64,000 nt of DNA from contig CM082581.2 in NCBI GenBank assembly GCA_040954595.2, forward strand, positions 682,001-746,000, read 5' to 3'. Made by a program: the position numbers and the translations under genes. Shown piece after piece: positions 28,101-41,400 of the stretch. Positions within the stretch are counted from its first letter, which is position 1, and the number at the start of each line of letters is the position of its first letter. The DNA comes from Balanoglossus misakiensis. Lineage: Eukaryota > Hemichordata. The notes beneath the pieces were generated by a model. It was given only the letters and a program-made list of their open reading frames with translations, searched no databases and was not told the DNA's origin.

Positions 28101-29784
28101 GTGGGGTCAACCTTTGCGTCAACATTGATTAACCAGGCCATGCAGAGGTAGTGGCCAGTGTCGTGCCCATCAATTTTGAGTGTTTGGTGGGGTCAACCTT
28201 TGCGTCAACATTGATTAACCAGGCCATGCAGAGGTAGTGGCCAGTGTCGTGCCCATCAATTTTGAGTGTTTGGTGGGGTCAACCTTTGCGTCAACATTGA
28301 TTAACCAGGCCATGCAGAGCTAGTGGCCAGTGTCGTGCCCATCAATGTTGAGTGTTTGGTGGGGTCAACCTTTGCGTCAACATTGATTAACCAGGCCATG
28401 CAGAGCTAGTGGCCAGTGTCGTGCCCATCAATTTTGAGTGTTTGGTGGGGTCAACCTTTGCGTCAACATTGATTAACCAGGCCATGCAGAGCTAGTGGCC
28501 AGTGTCGTGCCCATCAATTTTGAGTGTTTGGTGGGGTCAACCTTTGCGTCAACATTGATTAACCAGGCCATGCAGAGCTAGTGGCCAGTGTCGTGCCCAT
28601 CAATTTTGAGTGTTTGGTGGGGTCAACCTTTGCGTCAACATTGATTAACCAGGCCATGCAGAGCTAGTGGCCAGTGTCGTGCCCATCAATTTTGAGTGTT
28701 TGGTGGGGTCAACCTTTGCGTCAACATTGATTAACCAGGCCATGCAGAGCTAGTGGCCAGTGTCGTGCCCATCAATTTTGAGTGTTTGGTGGGGTCAACC
28801 TTTGCGTCAACATTGATTAACCAGGCCATGCAGAGCTAGTGGCCAGTGTCGTGCCCATCAATTTTGAGTGTTTGGTGGGGTCAACCTTTGCGTCAACATT
28901 GATTAACCAGGCCATGCAGAGCTAGTGGCCAGTGTCGTGCCCATCAATTTTGAGTGTTTGGTGGGGTCAACCTTTGCGTCAACATTGATTAACCAGGCCA
29001 TGCAAAGCTAGTGGCCAGTGTCGTGCCCATCAATTTTGAGTGTTTGGTGGGGTCAACCTTTGCGTCAACATTGATTAACCAGGCCATGCAGAGCTAGCGG
29101 CCAGTGTCGTGCCCATCAATTTTGAGTGTTTGGTGGGGTCAACCTTTGCGTCAACATTGATTAACCAGGCCATGCAGAGCTAGCGGCCAGTGTCGTGCCC
29201 ATTAATTTTGAGTGTTTGGTGGGGTCAACCTTTGCGTCAACATTGATTAACCTGGCCATGCAGAGCTAGTGGCCAGTGTCGTGCCCATTAATTTTGAGTG
29301 TTTGGTGGGGTCAACCTTTGCGTCAACATTGATTAACCAGGCCATGCAGAGCTAGCGGCCAGTGTCGTGCCCATCAATTTTGAGTGTTTGGTGGGGTCAA
29401 CCTTTGCGTCAACATTGATTAACCAGGCCATGCAGAGCTAGCGGCCAGTGTCGTGCCCATCAATTTTGAGTGTTTGGTGGGGTCAACCTTTGCGTCAACA
29501 TTGATTAACCAGGCCATGCAGAGCTAGCGGCCAGTGTCGTGCCCATTAATTTTGAGTGTTTGGTGGGGTCAACCTTTGCGTCAACATTGATTAACCAGGC
29601 CATGCAGAGCTAGTGGCCAGTGTCGTGCCCATTAATTTTGAGTGTTTGGTGGGGTCAACCTTTGCGTCAACATTGATTAACCAGGCCATGCAGAGCTAGT
29701 GGCCAGTGTCGTGCCCATTAATTTTGAGTGTTTGGTGGGGTCAACCTTTGCGTCAACATTGATTAACCAGGCCATGCAGAGCTA
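22194..29784 (+). repeat. 86-bp satellite array, about 90 monomers
   Basis: Each monomer runs GCAGAGCTAGTGGCC...GATTAACCAGGCCAT; the first two starts are 22194 and 22280. Variants of about 80-82 bp lack ATGC before AGAGCTAG. Subfamilies segregate along the array: ATTAGCCAG types on the left and middle, ATTAACCAG types dominant from about 27.5 kb. Both strands are full of stops. The array ends abruptly in GCAGAGCTA at the start of the giant inverted repeat. Confidence 0.97.
23966..25817 (+). repeat. 926-bp higher-order tandem duplication within the satellite
   Basis: Rare variants recur exactly 926 bp apart: the double CCTTGATTAGCCAGG at 24050/24976, GAGGTTAGTGG, AATTATGAGTG, GCGCGTATTAATT, and GATCTAGTGG at 24815/25741. 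A block of about 11 monomers was duplicated in tandem; the block limits are approximate. Confidence 0.88.
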
Positions 29785-30390
29785 CATGTATGTTGCCTGT
29801 AAGGCACACATCTCCAATTGGTACATTGGGCCTATCATACTGTACATGTACAACTAGGAAAATGTACTTCATCATATTTCCATATTCAGCAGCTTCAAGA
29901 ACATGTTGCCTTCTCTATATGAATGTTTAGACTAAAAAGAAGTATAAGAAGAATAAAGTTGTCCAATTATTGTTGGCAGGGGGTGGGGTGTGTGCTCCCA
30001 TACAAATGTATATGGGTATGTACTCTTTAAGAAAAACCTTCATATGCAAGAGAAAAATGGTAAATGACAAAGAAAATTTGACTGGTATTACAATAGGTCG
30101 GGTTTTTGGCATTTACACATATTGATGTTATCAACCGGGAAGCACACTACGTGCTGAAAATAATTGGAGACCTCTCGCCCGGGGTGTCGGCCAGTGGCCA
30201 CATACATTTCCAGTCCTAAACCTTGCATCAGTTCTGTGGTGCGGATTAAGAAATAAGATTGGCGCTACAATATGCCCACTTAGTTTGAAATGGATTCTGC
30301 ATATACATGTAAACACATTGAAAATGAGATATTACACATATAATCATGGGACAAGAAGGGCAAAAATTAAATTATCCAGCAGGTGTTCGA

Positions 30391-31030
30391 ATTATGCAAA
30401 TTAGAACAGTTGTCTAATATTGCCATGTCAACCACGTTGAAATTGTTTTAGGTACCCATATTAATTAAAACCGTGAAAATGCGATATTACACACCATATA
30501 AGACAAACCAGGGAAACTTACATAATAGAGAAGTTTGTCGGCCATTTTGGATTATGCAAATTAGAACAGTTGTCTAATATTGCCATGTCAACCACGCTGA
30601 AATTTTTTTAGTTACCCATATTGATGAAAACCCTGCAAATGCGATTTTAGGCACCATATAAGACAAAACAGGGAAATTTACATTTAAGAAGAGTTTGGTG
30701 GCCATTTTGGATTATGCAAATTAGAACAGCTGTCTAATATTGCCATGTCAACGACGTTGAAATTGTTTTAGGTACCCATATTGATGAAAACCCTGCAAAT
30801 GCGATATTACACTCTATTAAAGACAACCATAGTAAATTTACATGTTAGAGAAGTTTGTCGGCCATTCTAGATTATGCAAATTAGAACAGCTGTCTAACAT
30901 TGCAATGTCAACCACGTTGAAATTGTTTTAGGTACCTATATTGATGAAAACCCTTCAAATGCGATACTACACGCTTTTTAAGACGACCATAGGAAATTTA
31001 CATGTTAGAGGAGTTAGGCGGCCATTTTGG
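30391..31030 (+). repeat. 160-bp tandem repeats, about 4 copies
   Basis: ATTATGCAAATTAGAACAG starts near 30391, 30551, 30711 and 30871, with a decayed fifth unit after 31031. The right arm carries only two to three clear copies at about 57450-57830. Confidence 0.85.
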
Positions 31031-33519
31031 ACTATGCAAATGAGAAGAGTTGAACAAAAAATGCCATATTTGCAATGCTGTTGTCTTGTTTTGGGTGCCT
31101 ATGTTAAGGCTTGAAAATGAAAGCTTATTCACCATTTTGGCACAAACAGTGGCGAGAAGGTGTTCCAATGTAACTTAGAAGAGTTGCCATATTTGCAATA
31201 CAGTTATATTGTTTAAGGTATGAATGCAAATCCTGAATATTAGATTTATAACAATTTCATTGGAAAGAACATTTGTAGGTTCATCATTGACCCCATAGGA
31301 CTGTCAACTCAACTACAGACAGTCTCGATGAACACAAGACATGATCCCAATTTGCAAGCTGAGTTGAAACTGACTGCTGCAGTAACTTTAGCTCTGGGAA
31401 TGTCTTGTGTGATTTAAAGCAATTGATGACCAAATTTAACACAGTTTCTCTGAGGTAACCACTTAGCTTTCGTGACTGGTTGTTTAAGAATCCAAAAAAC
31501 ATGAATTCTACCCAATGAATTCAACCCATAGAATTTCACAACTGTAACAGAGTTTGCAGTCATGCACAAAAGTGTGTATCATACACAAAAGAAATTTCTC
31601 ACATGTATTTTTATGATGGCAATGCATTTGACTGTAAACAAACATTGACATCAGTCAGTAGCGCTATTTTGTCAGTGAAATGGCTTCATCATCATCCCTC
31701 CAACCAAAGTTGAAACTGAGTTGCAAATATTGCACAGCTTGAAATCATAAATTGTTGCAAAATTGAACCAACAGTTCGGTCAATGATCAAGTTCTTACAG
31801 CTATTATTACAACCAGACAATCTCAGTGAACAAGAGACATGGGCCTTATTTGCAAGTCGAGTTAGAACTGCCTTTGCCTGCCCACGGACGCCCCAGTTTC
31901 AGCAAAAATTATTGCATTAAAATGTGAGTATGGAGAACTATGCTCTGTGTTCCTTTTGTTAGCTTACATAGCTGTTGTCATTCTAGTTTTTCCTCTGTCC
32001 TGTGAACAGAGTTTCAGTTGCGAAAACCGACAGTTCTCAAAGTACAAAAGTACACCTAAATTGCCTCGGTGATGAGCATGCAGAATTTATCTGATGCTTT
32101 TTACTGGCAGAAGGACCCCACCAGTTGCAGATTGTCAATTCCATGGCACAAGGGAATTTACGCTTTGCGTTCAAATATAAAAAATTAAAACCTGTTTAAT
32201 TTTTCTATATGTTCTTTAGTGATGATTCAAAAGTATTATAACTGCTAGTGTGATTAATATTCTATTTTCAAAATGTGTTTCTCTTAATGATTATGAATAC
32301 ATCAAAATTTATGCTTTAAAATTATATCATTTTACCTGAAATATTGCAAATATTTGGAGGGTTGCATTTAATTTGAAGTTCTCGATCAAAGTTTTAGGCA
32401 TAAAAAAGGTGCTACACCCCCGAAAAATTGGTAGCTATGAATTCAATTCAAAGAGTGTTGTAATGTCTGTTTTGCAACAGGGTGCCAGTTCAACAAAGCG
32501 CATGAGGATAGTAAATCACCTTTGTGAATTTTGTGCACCACAGTAAGAATTCCCTAGAAACTGCAAACTAAATTGCAAAGCAATCAGACAAAAATGGCAG
32601 AAATTGCCAAAAAAAAAAAAAAACTATATTGTCACTTCCATCACTGGGTTTGTTAAATTGTCATAAAATCACACCTAAGAACATGCAAACCAAATTTTAA
32701 AAAAAATGTGGGTAGAGGTTTCTGAGTATATGACGACCAAAATCACCCCAAAAATATACTTCAAAAATGAAAAACAAAATCTGTATAAAGTCTCAATAAC
32801 ATAAATACACACCAATTTCTAAAGCAATCTGACCAGTACCTTCTTGAGTTTTTGAGTTTAGAACAATTTCACATTGGTCCCAATGGTATATTGACATATA
32901 CGAAATTGGACCTAAAGAGTAAAACACATTTCAAAGATTTTACAATTAAAGCCTCACAAGCTGCCAAATTTTACACATCTTTTTCCACAATAACATTTTT
33001 CAAATCATCCACCTATCCTTTAAAATCAGCAACATTGAGCCATATTACTTGAATTTGCATGGGGTTTGTCATCTCTCTGCGATGTGTACCCTCCATATGG
33101 AGGCTGATTAAAACAGGTGTGGCGCTCGTTTAATATCTGACTTTTTTAAATGGCAACATACAGGCACATTCATTAGTCAATAAAATGTTCATGTATACCT
33201 ATCAGTCAGATTGTTTAGATGAACAAATCTAAGATGGAAAGTAATATCATGAAAATACTGAAAGATTGGAAACTCTGAGTTTGAGTCTAAGGATAACCTC
33301 TCTACTATTTGAAGCACCAAAGCTATGAAAAACTTCCTTCTTTCCCTCAAATATTTTTTATGAATATGTTCTACTCCGTGATTAAAATTTCCCTTTTACC
33401 AAATGTACATATGTAAGAGACGAGATTTTTTCAGGAAAATTTCAAATGGCCTAGGGTGACTTTTTACCTACTTACCCATATTGGGTAGCATGAAACACAG
33501 AATGGCATACCAGTGGGTT

Positions 33520-34700
33520 AGAGATACAGCGTTTTATATTAACATGAATTAACATGAAACTAAAAATTTGATGGTTTACTTAGGACTGCCTTGATCCATG
33601 GTAACCTCATTAAATATGTACATATCTAATTCTAGGCTATCCAGTTGCGGTAGAAACCTGGACATGGACAACTTTGGGGTCAAAATCTTATGACAAAATG
33701 TTGGGTGATCTTGGGTAAACTTTGACCTACATTCCTATATCTTGGCATCCGGCACAGATACATCCTTGACACTTGGAGTGATGGAACTGCATAATGGAGT
33801 ATTATGTCTCAGCTAGTCACAGTGCTTTTGCTGTGTTTTATGTCTTTTATTCAGCCAAATTAGATGTTTTTCATTACACATTGGCTGTGTTTGCCAGTAC
33901 TTTTTAGCTGGTCACACTGCCTTAACACAATGTATTCTCAAAATACTCTGCAATCTTTATGAAGCATATACAGCAGACAAAGTTGTGGTAAGACTGAACT
34001 TGCCCTTCTTTGTGATTAAAGCATGACCAGCCTGTCTTAGGTGGCCCCTACCTAGGGGCTTTACCCGTCATTGGCTCACAGTCTGAGAAATCAGCTCTGC
34101 AGGGAAGTTAACGATGTAACCCACCATTAAAGCTTGGATTTCTGCTTTTTGTATTTGATGCCTGGCTGAGGCCTTCTTAGGATCTACCCAACGCTGAGTA
34201 GGCTATCCCGTCATTGGCACACAGTCTCAGGGAGGGAGTCAAAAGTTCAGTATACCATCAAAGCCTTTATATTGTCCATTCTTTTTAAGAGAAGGCTGGC
34301 TGCTGTAGAAAAATGTTGATCTCAAATTTATCATGTCCAAAAAGCCAGACTTCCAGCCCTATTGGTTAGGCTGGCATTAGGTAAGTACATAATTAATGAG
34401 GCAAGACATAATACTCAATCAAATAGTTCCATCACTCCAAGTGTCAAGGTTGTATCTGCTCCGGATGCTAAAATAAAGGAATGTAGGTCAAAGTTTACCC
34501 AAGATCACACAAATGTTTGTCAAAAGATTTTGACCCCGAAGTTGTCCATGTCCAGGTTTCTACTTCAGCTGAATAGCCTAGAATTAGATATGCACATATT
34601 TAACGAGGTTACCATTGCTCAGGGGGGTCTTAAATTAACCATCAAATTTTAGTTTCATATTAATGCATATTAATATAAAACACTGTATCTCTAACCCTAC
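33520..34700. repeat. Third-level inverted repeat (1.2 kb)
   Basis: 33520-33810 is the reverse complement of about 34415-34700, sharing TTACATGGAG-free but recognisable phrases such as CACTTGGAGTGATGGAAC with its complement and GACCTACATTCCTATATC. The centre at 33850-34350 contains GGTGGCCCCTACCTAGGGGC. A copy lies at about 50290-51480 in the right arm. Confidence 0.7.
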
Positions 34701-35499
34701 AGGTAAGCCTAGAATTAGGTACATGTACATGCGTAAGTTTTTGACAAGACAGTTAAGCTGTAATATATGTACATGAACCTTGACAATTGACTTAAAATAA
34801 CATAAAGGCAGAACTGATACTGATTGGAGATAGATATTACTAATGACAGTGATGTTAATTACACCAGGAATGTTTGTCTTAGTATACGGTAGCTTACCGA
34901 CTGCTTGAGGTTAAGTAATGAAAGTGCCCACTTGCGATTCACCTTCAAATAGCTACTTAGTCTTTGGTACATGTACATTGTTTTTCCAATGATTAGACAA
35001 ATGATATACATACGTGTAATTAAGGTTGGGTAGCATTTTCAATGTAATAAGCCCTGCCTTCACTATAATCTTACACCAAATCAACACTGTTCAGTAATGT
35101 GATAGGCTTCAAAGCGACGCTAGTTACATCATAATTCCCAGCAAGGGGTATTAGTTTATTGGGCAAGTGGCATGAGTGAGGCCAGACATTAGTTTTGGAA
35201 GCAAAGCGGACAGAACACTGCCGGGCATAGACTAGGTAGTTCTGAATGTGACCAAGGACGTTACCACATTAGACTCTGTATTGTAAGTTTCTGAAGAATC
35301 GCAAAAAATCATCAACAGTCTACATGTACTTCAACCTTGTGAGAAGTACTGTATAACACACAGGATATACTAGTCACTGTTGGTCAGGTTATTACACACT
35401 GTGGTCCCATCTGGGGATTACACAAAATTAGGTATGTCTGTGTTCATGGGAAAAATCATGTGACATTGGCAAGCAGATATGACCTACTGTAAGAACATT

Positions 35500-36150
35500 T
35501 CAAAGGAACCAGACAAGTATTTTAGGGAAAACAACATTCAACAATGACAAAAACTGCCTCAAACCACATATATCCAACTATCAACAAATTGTATAATATC
35601 TACTTCAATCACCACGCCTACCAAAGTTGAAAGCAATCTGACTAGTAGTTTCAAAGAATACAAATTGCAAAAATTGCCCCAAGACCACAATATGTAAATT
35701 TCACCAAAATGATATACAACATTACTTGGGTTACCTCTTGGAACAAGCATACCAAAATTTGAAAGCAATCTAAGGAGTTTCTCAGAAAATGAATTTTGAC
35801 CAAACATGACAGATTACAAATTCTGCGACAATTTAAACAAAACTAACTAAGATCACCTACCGGAAGTGTCATACTAAATTCTAAAGAAATCAGCCAATCT
35901 CTTTAAGAGGAAAAGATTTTTTTTCAAATGGTAAAACAAGACAAAATAATTGCATAAAAAATAGACAATTCACGATATAAACTCAAAGTATATCAGGTAT
36001 GATGACATTACCTACATGCATACAAATGTGTAAAGCAGTCTAACCAGTTGTTGAGTTTTGATCAATTCCACATATTTCACAGGTTATTTGCGTATTTTTG
36101 CAATGACAACTTCATTTAAGCAAAATCCCATCTACACACCAAATATCAAG
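35500..36150 (+). repeat. 140-bp degenerate tandem monomers
   Basis: Units recur with a phrase like GAAAGCAATCTGACnAGTAG followed by TTTC-AGAGAA and a Gly-free AT stretch. Related units occur at 32500-32870, 43050-43260, 48780-49540 and 53690-54900. Confidence 0.6.
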
Positions 36151-36231
36151 GTGATACGCGAAGTGGTTTCATGTTTTGGATCAGGGCAGACATACATCCA
36201 TATATACATGTAACATGCATACACACATGTA

Positions 36232-36261
36232 CACACACACACAAACACATGCATACATGCA

Positions 36262-36295
<34 letters not shown>

Positions 36296-36326
36296 CATAC
36301 ATACATACATACATACATACATACAG
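36232..36326 (+). repeat. (CATA)n microsatellite
   Basis: Long ACAC then CATA run with one TATA interruption. It follows a 140-bp-type monomer, as do the runs near 43290 and 48740. Confidence 0.93.
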
Positions 36327-38463
36327 AGGGAAACGGTCTGGTAATCAATGTTGTGACACTAGCATTAGGCCTTAAACCCGGGTGCGGAAAGCACTGGGGT
36401 TCGGATTAACGTGTGTTTGTACAGTTGTTTATTTGGGAGTGGTCGTCATGCATAATAACTGTGTAATTGATCTCATGTACATAGAAAATAATTGAACACT
36501 TTACACCTCTATGCGATTGACAGCTGTTTGAATGGTGTGGTTATTGTTTCCCAGGGATGCTTCTGAAAAGCACTGAAACCAGATTTCTCCCAAAATCATC
36601 GTTGTTTCAAAAGCTCGTGTACTTTTTCATCGATAACTTTATGTTGTGTGTGTTTATAAAGCCAACCACTGTCGTTGTGTGGTGTAATTCTTTATGCTTG
36701 GATCTGTTTGGGCCGATTTTCATAGAGCCAAGATCATTGGTGTTGTCTGTTGTCAGTCAAACGGCATTAAGATTCGCCACTGATTTGGGTGGTCTTTTAT
36801 ACCACGCATCGGGGTTTAATGTTTACGATATCAGGACAATTTATATCATATGAAGTTTTATGTATTCATAATTATTCAGAGAAGCAAATTTTTAAAAATG
36901 TGAAATTGTTATCAATAGGATGTGCACTGACAGCATGCTTATATGGAATACAGGTACTCTAACACAATCAGTCATAACACTTTTGAATCATCAATAAATA
37001 ACATATAGAATAATTTTACAGGAATTAATTATTTATATTTGAACGCAAAGCGTAAATTCCCTTGTGCCATGGAATTCACAATCTGCAACTGGTGGGGTCC
37101 TTCTGCCAGTAAGAAGCATCAGATAAATTCTGCATGCTCATCACCGAGGCAATTTAGGTGTACTTTTGTACTTTGAGAACTGTCAGTTTTCGCAACTGAA
37201 ACTCTGCTCACAGGACAGAGGAAAAACTAGAATGACAACAGCTATGTAAGCTAAGAAAAGAAACACAGAGCATAGTTCTCCATACTCATATTTTAATGCA
37301 ATAATTTTTGCTGAAATTGGGGCGTCCGTGGGCAGGCAAAGGCAGTTCTAACTCAACTTGCAAATCAGGCCCATGTCTCTTGTTCCCTGAGACTGTCTGG
37401 TTCTAATAATTGCTGTAAGAACATAATCGTTGACCAAACGGTTGGTTCAATTTTGCAACATTTTATGATTTCAAGCTGTGCAATATTTGCAACTCTGTTT
37501 CAACTTTGGTTGGAGGGATGATGATGAAGCCATTTCACTGACAAAATAGCACTACTAACTGACATCCATATTTGTTTACAGTCAAATGCATTGCCATCAG
37601 AAAAATGCATACGAAAAAATTCTTATGTGAATAATACACACTTTCTTGCACAACTGCAAACTCTGTCACATTTGTGAAATTTTAAGGAAATTCATTCATT
37701 GGGTAGCTTTATGAATTCTTAAACAAACTTAGTCATGAAACCTAAATGGTTACCTTACAAATCTGGCGGCTCGACTTCTGTGATATGATAGTCTTCAATT
37801 AATTTGTATGTGATTCCATATAAATCCATTTGATTACCTGAACGTACAAAATAAATAAAAAATAAAAAATAATTAAAAATAAATAAGTATCTCATACATA
37901 TGCATAAGTGCTTGTGATAAATATATCCTGTATTTAAATAAACCTGTCATTTATTGACCTCGTTTTCCTATTAACCCAAAGGACTAGATTGCACTGTAAT
38001 ATTATTACAGCTTCATTTCAATGCAACAGGTACACTACATCATATTGGAGCAAATATGCCAGCTCAACATTGATATAAAGAGTGTCAAAATATTGGTGGC
38101 TACAAAAGCTTGTGTCCCTTCAATCCATCCTCGCACTCAGGTGAAAACGAACGTCATTAGTTTTTGGGAAAAAACCTCTGAAATCAATTTCGGTGAGGCC
38201 AAATGTGTTTCAAAGGCAAACCGTTTCTGGTAAACAAATCAATGGCAAATAATTACTTCGGCGACATACCAATCAGTCAACATGGCTGCCTAATCGTTGG
38301 ATAGCCCAGTTTCATCTCGCGACCATTCTATCTTCCGATATGGCGTTGCATGGTTAAATTCGTCTCTTCTTTGCCGACATAGTCAGGCGACAACGGTCCA
38401 GAAGCATAGGCAGCGACGCCATCTTGTTTACAATGTGAAGTATTGACTGCGCATGCTCAATAA

Positions 38464-41400
38464 TTTTCCGCGTTTTTTTTTTGCCAACGGCGCGCGCGCG
38501 GTGTCTGGTATAGAGAAAATAACATGCAAGTGCGCGATTATTTATTTGTAAAAAATCAGTTATACATTTGTCATCAACGTTTGAAAACTTTCAATGATCT
38601 TACCTCGGTAAGCATTTCAAATAGGTACATTTTTTATTTAGAACCATCGTATGTGGAAAATAATAAAACACAGAGTGGGGATTGGCCCTATGTTTGACTT
38701 GATCATACCCAGCTCGGTTTGCGTTTTGTCATTGACGAGGGTGTCAGACTTTTGCTGAGAGAGTGAGTTTCTATAGCGTAAACGTTTATCGACTGGACTT
38801 TCTGTGGCCGGGGAACACGTGCAACTTTTGATGACTGTTTTTCTAGCGCCGTGTTTTTATCTTACGACCTAGAAGACCTGCTTTCGTCACCATGGTCTGC
38901 TCTGCACGTACTATGCTTTCTAGTTTATGTAGCTTGAAGTTGTACCACATTTTGGTTTCCGAGCTGTAGCGAACATAAAACCGAAACTAATAGCTACGTG
39001 TTGACCGCAGCGACTGCGTGTTTTTTTGTTGAGCTCGCTAAATTCCAAGTATTCCCAACCTACAGTTTATTCTCATGCAGCTCAGACTGAGGTCGCTTCT
39101 AAGAGAAAAAACAACAACATATTTTGGCTGTTGCCAGACCAGGAATGGAAAATCTTGAGTGGCGCTGGGCTGCATTTCTCTGTAGGACTGTAGTTGTATT
39201 GTGCAAGGGTTCGCCAGCATCGCCTTCAGACTTGTTGTCATAGTCACTGGTGGCGGTTTGTCCTGCACTACTCGTCGTTCTATTTGATGTGGTGGTATTA
39301 TTCTCAGATGTCTGTGCCGAGGATCCTGCCCGTTTTCCGATTCTCTTCGTTTTGTCGGCCATTTGCTTCACTTTTTCCGTCATTGTTGCGACGTCAGTCT
39401 CTGTTGTTGTTCGAAGGAGGCGAAAGTCCATTCACCATTAATAGCCGAATTTCCAAGATCGTCCGTTAATTACAATGCGACGTCACGCTACCATGTCCTA
39501 AGAAAGACTACAGGGCACATTTTTTTATCTCGTGCGCACGACTGACGTGTGCATGTGATATTTTCTCGTGAACACGAGTGCGCTCGCAATTTTCTCGTGC
39601 GCACGAGATATGCACGAGATAGCAAGTTTCTCGTGCACACGAGAAATCATCTCGCTGGAACAAGATACTATCTCTTGCACAAGAAATAGAATAACTGGCA
39701 GCCACTATGATGTCTGCCACAGGCAAATTTAAATATTCCACTCTGGATCTTCTTTCAGCCCTTCGGAAAACATGAGCATTTATGAAATCCGGCTCTCAAT
39801 TTTTCGAGAAGTTCCAGCAGTTGTGGTGTCGCCAAAAACGAATGTATGCCATTCCTGGCGGAAAAAAATATGCAAGAGACGCTTGCAATACACTGCCATC
39901 TACCTGACCGCCCTACATGCCTTAATGTAAGGTAGAAGGTCGGGCGGTAGGAAGAGTTCACCAAAAGAGGGCGCATTTTATCATCCATTGATTTATACTG
40001 TTTACGAGCAGAGAAGCCTCAGTGTTCGCGGTTAGAACCGTATCGGTAAGACAAAGACAGAAGAGTTGACAGACAACAAACTTATTCAGTTTATATCATA
40101 TAATTCTTACTGTAAAACGTTCCCTGAATAAAGCCTTGTGCTCATAAGAACATTGAAGATTGTCGCATACAGACCGACACCCTTTTATCTATTGTAGGTA
40201 TTGAATGGAACGCTAAATACCTGTGTATTTCTTATTCATTAAGCAATGATGTAACACAACAAGTTTCGGACAGTGTGAAGGAAGGGCCAAAGCACTCTTG
40301 CAAGTTAGTGTGGTGTACTCTTTTCCAACACTGCTGCAAGCTGTTCAGCACCTGATGCTGCTTGTATCTCCGATGACAAATGGACAGTCTGTGTGCTGTC
40401 AAAGTAAATCCATCAATTTTGCGGAGCTGAAAGGAAAATGACAGCTTGTCAAACTTAAATCTGCCAGACGAAATAGGGAAAGAAATGCATAACAGGTAAT
40501 CCACCATACTATGAATTTTAGCCAGCATCCTATGAAATGCGGTGAAACGGAACTGCAATTAATTTTAAATGAATTCTGCTCAAATTGTTTTCTTAGTTCT
40601 CAACATTGGATTGGAACCGTTAAATATAATGTACCGTATAACATTATCATACAGGTTAGTATGTCAAATATTTTTCCATTTGGCATTTTCTTCTTGAGGT
40701 CATTTCAACAGTATACACACCACAGTTTGTGAGATATGGACAGAAACAAACAGGAATCTATGCAATGTTATAATAGTATATTATTGTTAACAAGAAAGCG
40801 GCAACTCTCTGCCTGGCAGAGAATAATGATAGTCTTTTTGAAAAAAAAAGGGCGTGCTGAGGATATGGTCCGTCAAAAACATACATGTATAAGGTATGCC
40901 TGAACTAATTTTTAACATGGTGTACATAAATATTTATGCATTGTCACAATGACTGGAGGTCTTTAAATGACCAAGCTGTATGGACACCTCATTCAATGTT
41001 ACATATATTTGTTATTACATGTTTTATTGAAATTGCCAGTTGTCTGTTTTAATACTGGCAGTTCTGCTGTGTCTTTTGTCTTGCCCTGACAGAATGCAGT
41101 AATATTTGCAGTAAAAGAGGAGTGTCAGTAAATAGTGGAGCAATATCTTTCTACGAATGTACTCATGCATTGCTCCAAAGTGAAGTACATTTGCAAAACC
41201 AGTTTGGGAAATCGGGACTCTTTTCAAGATAATACCACATTTTTGTGGATGTCACATGACATGGAAACACGCTAGAATCACGATTGAGATAAGGTTTCGG
41301 TTTGATATACCACTTCCTTGTTATTTCAATCTGTATGTTTTCTTAACCCCCTCCCTCGAAAAAAGGTAATTGAGGTAATTGTAAAATTACCTGAAAACAA

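Larger units (their letters stand above)
31453..37757. repeat. Second-level inverted repeat inside the left arm (6.3 kb)
   Basis: About 1 kb at 31453-32350 is the reverse complement of about 36900-37757, with GGTAACC at one edge and GGTTACC at the other. The same structure is present in the right arm (about 47739-57264, enlarged by insertions). Confidence 0.75.
29791..38463 (+). repeat. Left arm of the giant inverted repeat (8.7 kb)
   Basis: AT-rich and without convincing genes. In order outward to inward: terminal segment (29791-30390), 160-bp tandem repeats (30391-31030), unique segment matching only the other arm (31270-31450), a second-level inverted repeat (31453-37757) enclosing a third-level one, and a CpG-containing inner tip (38280-38463). 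Confidence 0.8.

Noticed and set aside
22194-29784. CRISPR-like array
   Set aside because: Monomers are directly contiguous with no unique spacers, 86 bp long, in a eukaryotic context: a satellite.
36132-36409. Tyr/Met/Cys/His-rich frames over the CATA run
   Set aside because: Translations of a microsatellite.
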